This document shows, one piece after another, positions 25,093 to 33,830 of a DNA stretch of 46,641 nt. A model generated the notes under the pieces. It saw only the letters and a list, made by a program, of their open reading frames with translations, searched no databases and was not told where the DNA came from. Origin of the DNA: Streptomyces sp. ISL-11 (lineage in GTDB: Bacteria; Actinomycetota; Actinomycetes; Streptomycetales; Streptomycetaceae); assembly GCF_018614525.1 (NCBI RefSeq), contig NZ_JAGGOL010000050.1, forward strand, positions 1 to 46,641, in the 5' to 3' direction. Each line of letters starts with the position of its first letter. Within the stretch, counting starts at the first letter, position 1. Position numbers and translations under genes: made by a program.

Positions 25093-25854
25093 TCAGCTCG
25101 TACGGTGGACCTTGTAGTTGGACGCCTGGGCGCGGGGCCGGACCACCAGCAGGTCGATGTTGACGTGGGGCGGCCGGGTGACGGTCCAGGCGATCGTGTC
25201 GGCGACGTCGTCGGCGGTCAGCGGCTCGGCCACGCCCGCGTAGACGGCGTCGGCCTTGTCCTTGTCGCCGCCGAAGCGGTTGACCGCGAACTCGTCGGTC
25301 CTGACCATGCCGGGGGCGATCTCGATGACGCGTACGGGCTCCCCGCACAGCTCCAGGCGGAGCGTCTCGGCCATCACGTGGGAGCCGTGCTTGGCCGCGA
25401 CGTAGCCGCCGCCGCCCTCGTAGGTGGCGAGGCCGGCGGTGGAGGAGACCATCAGGACCGTTCCGCCGTCGGTGGCACGGCGCAGGCGCGGGAGCAGGGC
25501 CTGGGTGACGTGGAGCGCGCCCAGGACGTTGACCTCGTACATCGTGCGCCAGTCGGCGGCGTCGGCGGTCGCGACCGGGTCGGCGCCGAGCGCGCCGCCG
25601 GCGTTGTTGACCAGGACGTCGACGGAGTCGCCGAGGGAGTCGGCGAAGGCCGTGACGGCGGCGGGGTCGGTGACGTCCAGGACGTGCGCGACGGCCTCGT
25701 GGCCCGCCTCGGTGAGCTCTGCGGCGAGGGCCTCGATGCGGTCCTCGCGGCGGGCGGTGAGCACGACGCGGTAGCCCTCGGCGGCCAGCCGGCGGGCGGT
25801 GGCGGCGCCGATGCCGCTGCTCGCGCCGGTGATGACGGCAGTGCGGGTGCTCAT
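25093..25854 (-). CDS. Classical short-chain dehydrogenase/reductase
   Basis: A 253-aa NAD(P)-dependent oxidoreductase. AVITGASSGIGAATARRL is the cofactor motif, with Arg residues (VVLTARREDR) after the second strand favouring NADP. NNAGGALG, the catalytic Ser in LMVSSTAGLA and YVAAK (Tyr-x-x-x-Lys) complete the site. ATG 25854 is fixed by AGGAGG about 8 nt upstream; an in-frame codon at 25875 is weaker. It resembles YdfG-like broad-specificity reductases. It sits in a minus-strand row with YnfA and the VOC gene. Confidence 0.88.
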   Translation of the reverse strand: MSTRTAVITGASSGIGAATARRLAAEGYRVVLTARREDRIEALAAELTEAGHEAVAHVLDVTDPAAVTAFADSLGDSVDVLVNNAGGALGADPVATADAADWRTMYEVNVLGALHVTQALLPRLRRATDGGTVLMVSSTAGLATYEGGGGYVAAKHGSHVMAETLRLELCGEPVRVIEIAPGMVRTDEFAVNRFGGDKDKADAVYAGVAEPLTADDVADTIAWTVTRPPHVNIDLLVVRPRAQASNYKVHRTS

Positions 25855-25942
25855 GATGGGCCTCCTGAGGCGCAAGCGACGTGGGTGATCCGTGCGCAGG
25901 ATATGTGCAGGCCCGTACGGGTGGCTGTCCCCGGCGTCACAG

Positions 25943-26278
25943 TCAGCGGTCGCGCGGTACGTACATGATGATCGCGACCCCGATCAGGCAGACCAGGGCG
26001 CCGAGGACGTCGTAGCGGTCGGGGCGGTAGCCGTCGGCGGCCATGCCCCAGGCGAGCGAGCCGGCGACGAAGATCCCGCCGTAGGCGGCGAGGATGCGTC
26101 CGAAGTCGGCGTCGGGCTGGAGGGTGGCGACGAACCCGTAGGCACCCAGGGCCAGGACGCCGGCGCCGATCCACGCCCAGCCCCGGTGCTCCCGGACGCC
26201 CTGCCAGACGAGCCAGGCGCCGCCGATCTCCAGGAGAGCGGCGAGAAGGAAGAGGGCGATGGAGCGTGCGGTGAGCAT
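25943..26278 (-). CDS. YnfA family (UPF0060) small membrane protein
   Basis: A 111-aa protein with four predicted membrane helices ([71 protein letters not shown]). The [12 protein letters not shown] and AAYGGIF signatures are those of YnfA/UPF0060, an SMR-like family linked to drug efflux in some enterobacteria. Transport here is unproven. The start is ATG 26278, 24 nt after the stop of the upstream unknown gene. Confidence 0.9.
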   Translation of the reverse strand: MLTARSIALFLLAALLEIGGAWLVWQGVREHRGWAWIGAGVLALGAYGFVATLQPDADFGRILAAYGGIFVAGSLAWGMAADGYRPDRYDVLGALVCLIGVAIIMYVPRDR

Positions 26279-26302
26279 GTCCGCAGCGTAAGGGTGCGGG
26301 GC

Positions 26303-26740
26303 TCAGGGCCAGACGAGGCAGTAGGGCTGGTGGCCGTTCTCGTGCAGGCGGCGGGAGAAGTCCTGCCATTCGTGCAGGAGCTGGTAGACCGAGAAGGCGT
26401 CGCGCGGGCCGCCGCGGTCGGGGACCGTGGACCAGATGAACGCGGCCGCTCCGACGGATTCCTCGCCGATGCCGCGGAGGGGGTCGACCACGGTCATGGG
26501 GAGCTTGACGACGGCGTAGTCGGGATGGAGGACGACCAGTTCGAGCGGGGGGACCTTGTGCAGGGGTATGCCCTCGATGCCGGTGAGGACCATCGCGGCC
26601 ACCGTCTCGGGCTTGATCCTGGTGAACATGCCGCCCATGCCGAGCTCGTCGCCGCCGAGCTCCTCCGGGCGCATGGAAATGGGGACGCGGGCCGCGCTGG
26701 CTCCGTCGGGGGCCCCGAAGTACTTGTAGGTCACCCCCAT
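26303..26740 (-). CDS. Conserved hypothetical protein (145 aa)
   Basis: A soluble 145-aa protein beginning MGVTYKYFGAPDGASAARVP. I do not recognise a named family. It has no signal peptide or membrane helix, alternates beta-like segments (LELVVLHPDYAVVKLPMTVV) with Trp-rich helices (FIWSTVPDRGGPRDAFSVYQ), and ends HQPYCLVWP. A GGAG lies about 10 nt before ATG 26740; the frame is open further upstream, but that part is Arg/Gly-rich noise. It is first of a tight minus-strand row with YnfA. Confidence 0.7.
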   Translation of the reverse strand: MGVTYKYFGAPDGASAARVPISMRPEELGGDELGMGGMFTRIKPETVAAMVLTGIEGIPLHKVPPLELVVLHPDYAVVKLPMTVVDPLRGIGEESVGAAAFIWSTVPDRGGPRDAFSVYQLLHEWQDFSRRLHENGHQPYCLVWP

Positions 26741-27149
26741 CCGGCCACTGCTCCTGTTGTCCGCGCTTTCCTCTTCTCGCCGCCCCCTGTGGCGCCCCCT
26801 GCGGGAGCTCTGGGCTCGCTCGGGGCCCAGGTCATCGGTGCCCTCGCCCAGTCCGCCACCGCGATGCATATCTCCACCCGACCGCTTTTTTACGCAGGGC
26901 AGCCCCCGCCGCGCAACCCGATCATCGTCTCAGAGACCTCCCCCGTGCACAGCATGTGAAACGCCCGAAGACGACTCCCCGCCCGGCTCTGAGACCATGG
27001 CTAGCGTGAGCTACCCATGTGATGCCCCAGTCTCGCAGACGCGCGGGGGCTGACGCCCGGTCGCGAGCGAGGGGAACTCCGCACCGCTGCCAGCCGGGGC
27101 GCGCGGCCAACCGCCGTCCCTTCCTACGTTTCCGCAGGTCAGGATCAAA
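26741..27149. other. Intergenic region upstream of hemL
   Basis: A 409-bp gap between divergent genes. It holds the putative promoters, an AT-rich patch (CCGCTTTTTTACGCAG, about 26882-26897) and the mini-ORF at 27006-27053 that mimics the hemL start. No other gene is supported. Confidence 0.6.
27006..27053 (+). pseudogene. Mini-ORF copying the hemL N-terminus (relic or leader ORF)
   Basis: GTG at 27006 opens a 15-codon frame, MSYPCDAPVSQTRGG, ending in TGA. The first 12 residues match the hemL start 144 bp downstream ([12 protein letters not shown]) at 9 positions. The DNA is 29/37 identical, and the Ser2 and Tyr3 codons differ synonymously (AGC/TCT, TAC/TAT). No ribosome site is seen. It may be the relic of a duplicated hemL start or an upstream leader ORF. 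Confidence 0.5.
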
Positions 27150-28457
27150 GTGTCTTATTCATATGAAGCCCCGGTCTCGCAGACGCTCTTCGACCGCGCC
27201 TCGGTCGTGACGCCGGGCGGCGTGAACTCCCCGGTGCGCGCGTTCCGTGCCGTGGGCGGTACGCCCAGGTTCATGGTGTCCGGTACCGGTCCGTACCTCA
27301 CCGACGCCGACGGCCGCGAGTATGTCGACCTCGTGTGTTCGTGGGGGCCGATGATCCTCGGCCACGCGCACCCCGAGGTGATCGCGGCCGTCCAGGACGC
27401 CGTGTCGCGCGGCACGTCCTTCGGCACGCCCGGCGAGGGCGAGGTCGCGCTGGCCGAGGAGATCGTCTCCCGGATCGAGCCGGTCGAGCAGGTGCGCCTG
27501 GTGTCGTCGGGCACCGAGGCGACGATGTCGGCGATCCGCCTCGCGCGCGGGTTCACGGGCCGCGCCAAGGTGATCAAGTTCGCCGGCTGCTACCACGGCC
27601 ACGTGGACGCGCTGCTGGCCGCGGCCGGCTCCGGTGTCGCGACGTTCGGGCTGCCGGACACGCCCGGGGTGACCGGCGCGCAGGCCGGCGACACGATCGT
27701 GCTGCCGTACAACGACCTGGAGGCGGTGCACGAGGCGTTCCACGCGCACCCGGGTGAGATCGCCTGCGTGATCACGGAGGCGTCGCCGGGCAACATGGGC
27801 GTGGTGCCGCCGCAGCCGGGCTTCAACGCGGGGCTGAAGTCGGCCTGCGAGAAGAACGGCGCGCTGTTCATCTCGGACGAGGTCATGACCGGCTTCCGTA
27901 CGAGCAAGGCGGGCTGGTACGGCGTCGACGGCGTCGCGCCCGACCTGATGACCTTCGGCAAGGTCATGGGCGGCGGCTTCCCGGCGGCGGCCTTCGGCGG
28001 CCGCGCCGATGTGATGGCGCACCTGGCGCCGGCGGGCCCGGTCTACCAGGCGGGCACGCTCTCGGGTAACCCGGTCGCCACGGCGGCGGGCCTGGCGCAG
28101 CTGCGGCTGCTGGACGACGCGGCGTACGAGAAGGTGGACGCGGTCTCGGCGGAGATCCGCACGCTGGTGAGCGCGGCGCTGACCAAGGAGGGCGTGGCGC
28201 ACCGCCTGCAGGTCGCGTCGAACATGTTCTCCGTGTTCTTCACCGACCGCGAGGTGCGGGACTACGAGCAGGCGAAGGCGCAGCAGGCGTTCCGCTTCAA
28301 TGCCTTCTTCCACTCGATGCTGGCGCAGGGCGTGTACCTGCCGCCGTCGGCGTTCGAGTCGTGGTTCGTCTCGACGGCCCACGACAGTGCCGCCGTGGAG
28401 CGGATCGCGGCGGCTCTGCCGGGTGCGGCGCGGGCGGCCGCCGAGGCGACGGAATGA
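27150..28457 (+). CDS. hemL: Glutamate-1-semialdehyde 2,1-aminomutase
   Basis: This 435-aa PLP enzyme turns glutamate-1-semialdehyde, the HemA product, into 5-aminolevulinate. [20 protein letters not shown] is the family's N-terminal signature, [18 protein letters not shown] binds the cofactor phosphate, [10 protein letters not shown] carries the Asp that contacts the pyridine N, and K271 in [10 protein letters not shown] forms the aldimine. GTG 27150 follows a weak AGGATCAAA. It lies about 10 kb from hemACDB in this genome. The next gene overlaps its stop by 4 nt (ATGA). An upstream mini-ORF repeats its first 12 codons. Confidence 0.96.
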   Translation: MSYSYEAPVSQTLFDRASVVTPGGVNSPVRAFRAVGGTPRFMVSGTGPYLTDADGREYVDLVCSWGPMILGHAHPEVIAAVQDAVSRGTSFGTPGEGEVALAEEIVSRIEPVEQVRLVSSGTEATMSAIRLARGFTGRAKVIKFAGCYHGHVDALLAAAGSGVATFGLPDTPGVTGAQAGDTIVLPYNDLEAVHEAFHAHPGEIACVITEASPGNMGVVPPQPGFNAGLKSACEKNGALFISDEVMTGFRTSKAGWYGVDGVAPDLMTFGKVMGGGFPAAAFGGRADVMAHLAPAGPVYQAGTLSGNPVATAAGLAQLRLLDDAAYEKVDAVSAEIRTLVSAALTKEGVAHRLQVASNMFSVFFTDREVRDYEQAKAQQAFRFNAFFHSMLAQGVYLPPSAFESWFVSTAHDSAAVERIAAALPGAARAAAEATE

Positions 28458-29179
28458 TGGACGGCATGACCACCGATATGAGCAATGGGGCCGGCAGGGC
28501 CAAGGGCGACGAGCTGACCGTCGTCCATCTGATGCGGCACGGCGAGGTGCACAACCCCGAGGGCGTGCTCTACGGGCGCAAGCCGGGCTACCACCTCTCG
28601 GAGCTGGGGCTGCGGATGGCCGACCGGGTGGCGGAGCACCTGGCGGGCCGGAACATCACGCACGTGGTGGCCTCGCCGCTGGAGCGCGCGCAGGAGACGG
28701 CGACGCCGATCGCGAAGGCGCACGGCCTGGACCTGGCGACGGACGGGCGGCTGATCGAGGCGGAGAACGTCTTCGAGGGCAAGACGTTCGGGGTCGGTGA
28801 CGGCGCGCTGAAGAAGCCCGACAACTGGAAGTACCTGACGAACCCTTTCCGTCCGTCGTGGGGCGAGCCGTATATCGACCAGGTGGTCCGCATGATGGGC
28901 GCGCTGGAAGCGGCGCGTGATGCGGCCCGGGGGCATGAGGCCGTTTGTGTCAGCCATCAGCTGCCGATCTGGATCGTGCGCAGTTACGCGGAACGGCGTC
29001 GGCTGTGGCACGACCCGCGCAAGCGTCAGTGCACGCTGGCGAGCTTGACGACGTTCACCTTCAGGGGTGACAAAGTCGTGTCGGTCGGATACAGCGAGCC
29101 CGCTCGGGATTTGGTGCCGGCGCACCTTCTGGCGGGTGCGAAGCCGGTGAAGGGCGGGTCGAAGGCGTTCGGCGCCTGA
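28454..29179 (+). CDS. Histidine phosphatase (phosphoglycerate-mutase-like)
   Basis: A 241-aa member of the histidine phosphatase superfamily. [12 protein letters not shown] carries the RHG nucleophile, [16 protein letters not shown] the second Arg, EAENVFEG the acid and [10 protein letters not shown] the second catalytic His. It is probably a broad phosphatase rather than a glycolytic mutase. The same gene follows hemL in mycobacteria (from memory), so a link to heme or cytochrome maturation is plausible but unproven. The ATG at 28454 overlaps the hemL stop; ATGs at 28457 and 28466 are alternatives. Confidence 0.87.
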   Translation: MMDGMTTDMSNGAGRAKGDELTVVHLMRHGEVHNPEGVLYGRKPGYHLSELGLRMADRVAEHLAGRNITHVVASPLERAQETATPIAKAHGLDLATDGRLIEAENVFEGKTFGVGDGALKKPDNWKYLTNPFRPSWGEPYIDQVVRMMGALEAARDAARGHEAVCVSHQLPIWIVRSYAERRRLWHDPRKRQCTLASLTTFTFRGDKVVSVGYSEPARDLVPAHLLAGAKPVKGGSKAFGA

Positions 29180-29357
29180 GCCGTATCCGAGGAGGCGTTC
29201 GCCGGGCTCCGCAAGATCATCACTACAAAGTCGTGTAAAGGCTCGTAAAGACCGGCAAAAATGCGCAACCGCCGTACTCGGCGCGCCCTCTCACGCAATG
29301 TCGTTTTATATGGACGACAGACGCGTGGAGGGCACGGCGAGTACGGACGGAGACGAC

Positions 29358-30560
29358 ATGCGCGATATCAGCCGACGAGGTCTCCTCGGAATGGGCGTGG
29401 GCGCGGCCGCCGCGATGGGCGTCGCCGGCTGCGCCGGCCCACCGGGGTCCGAACCCGAGAAACCCTCGGCGAAGGCGAGCGAGCGGGCGAAGGCGAGTCC
29501 GATCGGTGACGGCTCCACCTCCAACGCCGGGCCGCAGCCCAACCAGCCGCCCAGGCCCGTGCGGCTGGAGCGGGGGCAGAAGCCACCTCAGTTCGTGATC
29601 TTCTCCTGGGACGGTGCGGGTGAGGTCGGCAATGGTCTCTTCCCGCGCTTCCGGAAGCTGGCCAGGGACCACGGAGCGCGGATGACGTTCTTCCTGTCCG
29701 GGGTCTACTGCCTCCCCGAGTCGAAGAAGAACCTCTACAAGCCTCCGAACAACCCGGTCGGCGCATCCGACATCGGCTATCTCACCGACGAGCACATTCG
29801 TGCGACGCTGGAGAATCTGCGCGAGGCGTGGCTCGAAGGCCATGAGATCGGCACCCACTTCAACGGACATTTCTGTTCCGGTTCCGGCTCGGTGGGCGGC
29901 TGGACGGGTGAGGACTGGGAGTCCGAGATCGAGCAGGCGATCTCGTTCGTCACCGAGTGGCGGACGAATACCGGCTTCAATGACCTGGAGCCCCTGCCGT
30001 TCGATTACCGCAAGGAACTCATCGGCGCCCGTACGCCGTGTCTGTTGGGCCAGGGCAATCTGCTGCCGGTCGCCGCGAAGCTGGGCTGGCGTTACGACGC
30101 GAGTTCGCCGGGCGGACTCCAGATGTGGCCGAAGAAGAAGCGCGGCGTGTGGGACCTGCCATTGCAGCAGATGCCCTTTCCCGGCCATTCGTTCGAAGTC
30201 CTGTCGATGGACTACAACATCCTCGCCAATCAGTCGCAGAACACCACGCGCGGCCCGAAGTCCCGGCACCCGGAGTGGCGGCGACAGGCGACGGAGGCAT
30301 ACATCTCCGGCTTCCAGCGCGCGTACGAGACGAACCGGGCGCCGTTCTTCGTCGGCAACCACTTCGAGCAGTGGAACGGCGGCATCTACATGGACGCCGT
30401 GGAGGAGGCGATCAAGCACATCGCCGACGACAAGCACAAGGACGTCCGGATGGTCTCCTTCCGGCAGTTCGTCGACTGGCTCGACGCGCAGGACCCCGAC
30501 GTCCTGCGGGAGCTGCGCAAGCTCGACGTGGGCCAGAAGTGGAGCGCCAAGGGCGACTGA
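29358..30560 (+). CDS. Tat-exported lipoprotein, polysaccharide-deacetylase-like
   Basis: A 400-aa protein. SRRGLLGMG is a twin-arginine signal and VAGC (Cys25) a lipobox, followed by a Ser/Lys/Pro linker. The NodB-like domain shows FSWDGAGE (motif 1, Asp85), HEIGTHFNGH with zinc His167 and His171 (motif 2), and RTPCLLG (motif 3 Arg). Motif 1 is not the usual TFDDG, so activity may differ from classical deacetylases. ATG 29358 has GGAGA just upstream; an earlier frame start at 29298 would bury the signal. It lies between hemL and resA. The 178-bp gap before it is AT-rich, with ACAAAGTCGTGTAAAGGCTC near 29225. Confidence 0.82.
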   Translation: MRDISRRGLLGMGVGAAAAMGVAGCAGPPGSEPEKPSAKASERAKASPIGDGSTSNAGPQPNQPPRPVRLERGQKPPQFVIFSWDGAGEVGNGLFPRFRKLARDHGARMTFFLSGVYCLPESKKNLYKPPNNPVGASDIGYLTDEHIRATLENLREAWLEGHEIGTHFNGHFCSGSGSVGGWTGEDWESEIEQAISFVTEWRTNTGFNDLEPLPFDYRKELIGARTPCLLGQGNLLPVAAKLGWRYDASSPGGLQMWPKKKRGVWDLPLQQMPFPGHSFEVLSMDYNILANQSQNTTRGPKSRHPEWRRQATEAYISGFQRAYETNRAPFFVGNHFEQWNGGIYMDAVEEAIKHIADDKHKDVRMVSFRQFVDWLDAQDPDVLRELRKLDVGQKWSAKGD

Positions 30561-30572
30561 CGGCCGGGCATG

Positions 30573-30607
30573 CCGGGCCGGGCCACGCCCCGCTCGGCCG
30601 GGCCCGG
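30573..30607 (+). terminator. Probable terminator after the deacetylase-like gene
   Basis: A 12-bp GC stem with one mismatch (30573-30584 with 30596-30607) follows the stop by 13 nt. Confidence 0.6.
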
Positions 30608-30673
30608 ACCCGTACGAGGGGACCCGGAGGGGGGTGCGGAAGATCCCTAAACGGACCATGCGAAACTTTTCAC

Positions 30674-31297
30674 ATGAGTGCCTGCCGCGCCTTTCGACGC
30701 CCTGTCCCACGCCGGCGTACCACCCTGCCGGCCGTCTTCGCCGCCGCCGCGGCCCTGTCCCTGACCGCGTGCGGTTCGGGCGACAACCCCAAGAGCGGGG
30801 GCCAGACGCAGTTCGTGCAGGGCACCGGGGGCGTCAGCGTCGTCAGTGACAAGAGCGGCCGGCAGGCCGCGCCCGCCCTCGACGGCAAGACGCTCGAAGG
30901 CAAGGCGCTCGACATCGCCGAGGAGTACAAGGGCAAGATCGTCGTCCTGAACGTCTGGGGCTCGTGGTGTTCGCCCTGCCGGGCCGAGGCCAAGAACCTC
31001 GTCACGGTCGCCAACGCCTACAAGGACAAGGGCGTGCAGTTCGTCGGGCTCAACACCCGCGACCCCGACCCCGCCCCGGCGATCAAGTTCGAGAAGGAGT
31101 ACGAGGTCCCGTACCCGAGCCTCTACGACTCCGCGGGCAAGCTGCTGCTGCGCTTCCCCAAGGGCAGCCTCAACCCGCAGTCCATCCCCTCGACCGTCTT
31201 CATCGACCGGGACGGAAAGATCGCCGCCCGCGCGATCAAGGCGCTGAGCGAGGAAGAGCTGCGCAAGACGCTCGACCCGCTGGTCGCGGAGAAGTGA
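30674..31297 (+). CDS. resA: ResA-like membrane-anchored thioredoxin
   Basis: A 207-aa lipoprotein (lipobox LTAC, Cys33) with an extracytoplasmic thioredoxin fold. VLNVWGSWCSPCRAEAKNL holds the redox pair Cys99/Cys102 and SIPSTVFIDRDGKI the cis-Pro. In system II cytochrome c maturation ResA reduces the apocytochrome CxxCH disulfide so heme can be attached. It receives electrons from CcdA, encoded 4 nt downstream. ATG 30674 gives a complete signal peptide, although no good ribosome site is seen. It heads resA-ccdA-resB-ccsB. Confidence 0.93.
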   Translation: MSACRAFRRPVPRRRTTLPAVFAAAAALSLTACGSGDNPKSGGQTQFVQGTGGVSVVSDKSGRQAAPALDGKTLEGKALDIAEEYKGKIVVLNVWGSWCSPCRAEAKNLVTVANAYKDKGVQFVGLNTRDPDPAPAIKFEKEYEVPYPSLYDSAGKLLLRFPKGSLNPQSIPSTVFIDRDGKIAARAIKALSEEELRKTLDPLVAEK

Positions 31298-31301
31298 CCC
31301 G

Positions 31302-32075
31302 GTGACCGCCGTCACGACCCTCGCCGCCGTCGGGGACATGAACCAGACGGTCCTGACCGGGGCGCTGCTGCTGGCCCTGCCCGTGGCGGTGCTCGGCGGG
31401 CTCGTCTCCTTCTTCTCCCCGTGCGTGCTGCCGCTCGTCCCCGGCTACCTCTCCTACGTCACCGGCGTCAGCGGCACCGACATGGCCGAGGCCCGGCGCG
31501 GCCGGATGATCGCCGGCGCCTCGCTCTTCGTACTCGGCTTCAGCGCCGTCTTCGTCTCCGGCGGAGCGCTCTTCGGCAACTTCGGCCAGGACCTGCTCCG
31601 CTACCAGGAGACGATCTCCAAGGTCCTCGGAGTGCTCACCATCCTGATGGGCCTCGCCTTCATGGGCCTGCTCGCGCGCTTCGGCCAGCGGGAGTTCCGC
31701 TTCCACCGGAAGCCGGCGATGGGGCTGGCCGGCGCGCCGCTGCTGGGCGCGATGTTCGGCGTCGGCTGGGCGCCCTGCGTCGGACCGACGCTCGCCTCGG
31801 CGCAGCTGCTCGCGATGAACCAGGGCAGTGCCGGGCGCGGCGCGCTGCTGATGTTCGCCTACTGCCTCGGCCTGGGGCTGCCCTTCATACTCGCCGCGGT
31901 GGCCTTCCGGCGCGCACTCGGCGCGTTCGGCTGGGTCAAGCGGCACTATGCGTGGGTCATGCGGATCGGTGGCGGCATGCTGGTCGCGGTCGGTGTGCTG
32001 CTGCTGACCGGCGCCTGGGACCACATGATCGCCGAAATGCGCCAGTGGTCCGACTCCTTCGTCCCCGAGGTCTGA
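31302..32075 (+). CDS. ccdA: CcdA cytochrome c biogenesis thiol transporter
   Basis: A 257-aa protein with six predicted membrane helices. The paired redox cysteines are Cys41 (FFSPCVLPLVPGYLSYV) and Cys159 (VGWAPCVGPTLASAQ), the hallmark of CcdA/DsbD transmembrane domains. It moves reductant from cytosolic thioredoxin to ResA outside the membrane. It starts at GTG 31302; the ribosome site lies within the resA end. The resB ATG follows 3 nt after its stop. Confidence 0.94.
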   Translation: MTAVTTLAAVGDMNQTVLTGALLLALPVAVLGGLVSFFSPCVLPLVPGYLSYVTGVSGTDMAEARRGRMIAGASLFVLGFSAVFVSGGALFGNFGQDLLRYQETISKVLGVLTILMGLAFMGLLARFGQREFRFHRKPAMGLAGAPLLGAMFGVGWAPCVGPTLASAQLLAMNQGSAGRGALLMFAYCLGLGLPFILAAVAFRRALGAFGWVKRHYAWVMRIGGGMLVAVGVLLLTGAWDHMIAEMRQWSDSFVPEV

Positions 32076-32078
32076 TCG

Positions 32079-33830
32079 ATGCACAGCACAGAGACAACGC
32101 CCCCCGACGAGGACAAGGACGTCGGCGTCGCCGGTTCCCAGTTGTCCACGGCCCCGGCCGAGGAGAGCGGGCAGGCGGTGCCCGGCTCGTTCGGCGGCGT
32201 CCGGCGGCCCGGTGCACTGGGCCGGCTGGCCTGGTCGGGACGGGAGGCCGTCGGCTGGACGCGCTGGTTCTGGCGGCAGCTGACGTCGATGCGGGTCGCG
32301 CTGATCCTGCTGTTCCTGCTCTCGCTGGCGACCATTCCCGGTTCGCTGATCCCGCAGACGAGCGTCGACGCGGTGAAGGCCGAGGAGTGGCACAAGGCCC
32401 ACGACACCGTCGCGCCGGTCTACGACAAGCTCGGCCTCTTCCACGTCTACGGCTCGGTGTGGTTCTCCGCGATCTACATCCTGCTGTTCGTCTCGCTCAT
32501 CGGCTGCATCGTCCCGCGCACCTGGCAGTTCGTCGGCCAGCTCCGCGGCCGCCCGCCGGCCGCGCCGCGCCGGCTGACGAAGCTGCCCGCGTACACCACC
32601 TGGCGCACCGAGGCCGAGCCCGAGCGGGTGCTGGCCGCGGCGGAGAAGCTCCTCAGGCGGCGCTGGTTCCGCACCCGGCTCTCCGGTGACGCGGTCGGCT
32701 CCGAGAAGGGCTATCTGCGCGAGGCCGGCAACCTCGTCTTCCACATCGCGCTGATCGTGATGCTCGTGGCCTTCGCGTCCGGGCAGCTGTGGAAGTCCGA
32801 GGGCCAGAAGCTGATCGTCGAGGGCGACGGCTTCGCCAACAACCTCACGCAGTACGACGACTTCAAGTCCGGCTCCCTCTTCCGCGCCGACGACCTCAAG
32901 CCCTTCAGCTTCGTCATGGACGGCTTCGAGGGCACCTACGAGCGCACCGGCCCCCAGCGCGGCACGCCCCGGACGTACGAGGCCCACGTCACCTACGCGG
33001 ACGGCCCCGACGGCGAGCCGCGCAAGGCCACGATCAAGGTGAACGAACCGCTGGAGACCGGCGGCTCCAAGGTCTACCTCATCGGGCACGGCTACGCGCC
33101 GATCGTCACCGTCCGGGACGGCAAGGGCGACATCGCCTTCCGCGGCCCGGCCCCCTCGCTGCCGCTCGACAACAACGTCACCGAGTCCACGATCATCAAG
33201 GTGCCGGACTACCGGGACAAGAACGGCAAGAAGGACCAGCTCGGCTTCAAGGGCAACTTCGTGCCGACGCTGGACCTGCGGACCGGTCAGATGCGCTCCC
33301 AGTTCCCCGCCCTGGACAACCCGCGGCTGGTCCTGACCGCCTACCGCGGCAGCCTGGGCATCGACGCGGGCACGCCGCAGAGCGTCTACCAGCTGAACGT
33401 GTCGAAGATGAAGCAGTTCAAGAACACGGACGGCCGCGCGTTCGCCCAGGCGCTCGCGGTCGGTGACACGATGACGCTGCCCGACGGCGCGGGCACGCTG
33501 ACGTTCGACGCCATCAAGCCCTGGGCCACCTTCCAGGTCTCCCAGCAGCCCGGTAACGCCACCGCCCTCGCCGGCGCGGTCGCCGCCCTGGTCGGGGTGG
33601 CCGGGTCCCTCTTCATCCAGCGCCGCCGGGTGTGGGTGCGGGCGGTCCGCGGCGACGACGGGCACACCGTCGTCGAGCTGGCCGGGCTCGGCCGCAGCGA
33701 GTCCGCGAAGCTCGGCGACGAGCTCGCCGACCTCGCCGTCGCGCTCCAGGCCGGCGCCCCGCCCGCCCCCGACGCCGATCCCGACCCCGCCGCAGATTCC
33801 GCTGATTCCTCCGAAGGAGCGCGCGCGTGA
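32079..33830 (+). CDS. resB: ResB (Ccs1) cytochrome c synthase subunit
   Basis: This 583-aa protein has N-terminal membrane helices (VALILLFLLSLATIPGSLIP near residue 70, IYILLFVSLIGCIVPRTW near 130), a third helix after residue 210 (FHIALIVMLVAFASGQLW), a large extracytoplasmic domain and a last helix near 490-510 (GAVAALVGVAGSLFI). This is the ResB/Ccs1 layout. With CcsB it forms the heme-exporting synthase that ligates heme to apocytochrome c. The first ~55 and last ~40 residues are Pro/Asp/Glu-rich cytosolic tails. Its stop overlaps the ccsB GTG (GTGA). Confidence 0.93.
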   Translation: MHSTETTPPDEDKDVGVAGSQLSTAPAEESGQAVPGSFGGVRRPGALGRLAWSGREAVGWTRWFWRQLTSMRVALILLFLLSLATIPGSLIPQTSVDAVKAEEWHKAHDTVAPVYDKLGLFHVYGSVWFSAIYILLFVSLIGCIVPRTWQFVGQLRGRPPAAPRRLTKLPAYTTWRTEAEPERVLAAAEKLLRRRWFRTRLSGDAVGSEKGYLREAGNLVFHIALIVMLVAFASGQLWKSEGQKLIVEGDGFANNLTQYDDFKSGSLFRADDLKPFSFVMDGFEGTYERTGPQRGTPRTYEAHVTYADGPDGEPRKATIKVNEPLETGGSKVYLIGHGYAPIVTVRDGKGDIAFRGPAPSLPLDNNVTESTIIKVPDYRDKNGKKDQLGFKGNFVPTLDLRTGQMRSQFPALDNPRLVLTAYRGSLGIDAGTPQSVYQLNVSKMKQFKNTDGRAFAQALAVGDTMTLPDGAGTLTFDAIKPWATFQVSQQPGNATALAGAVAALVGVAGSLFIQRRRVWVRAVRGDDGHTVVELAGLGRSESAKLGDELADLAVALQAGAPPAPDADPDPAADSADSSEGARA

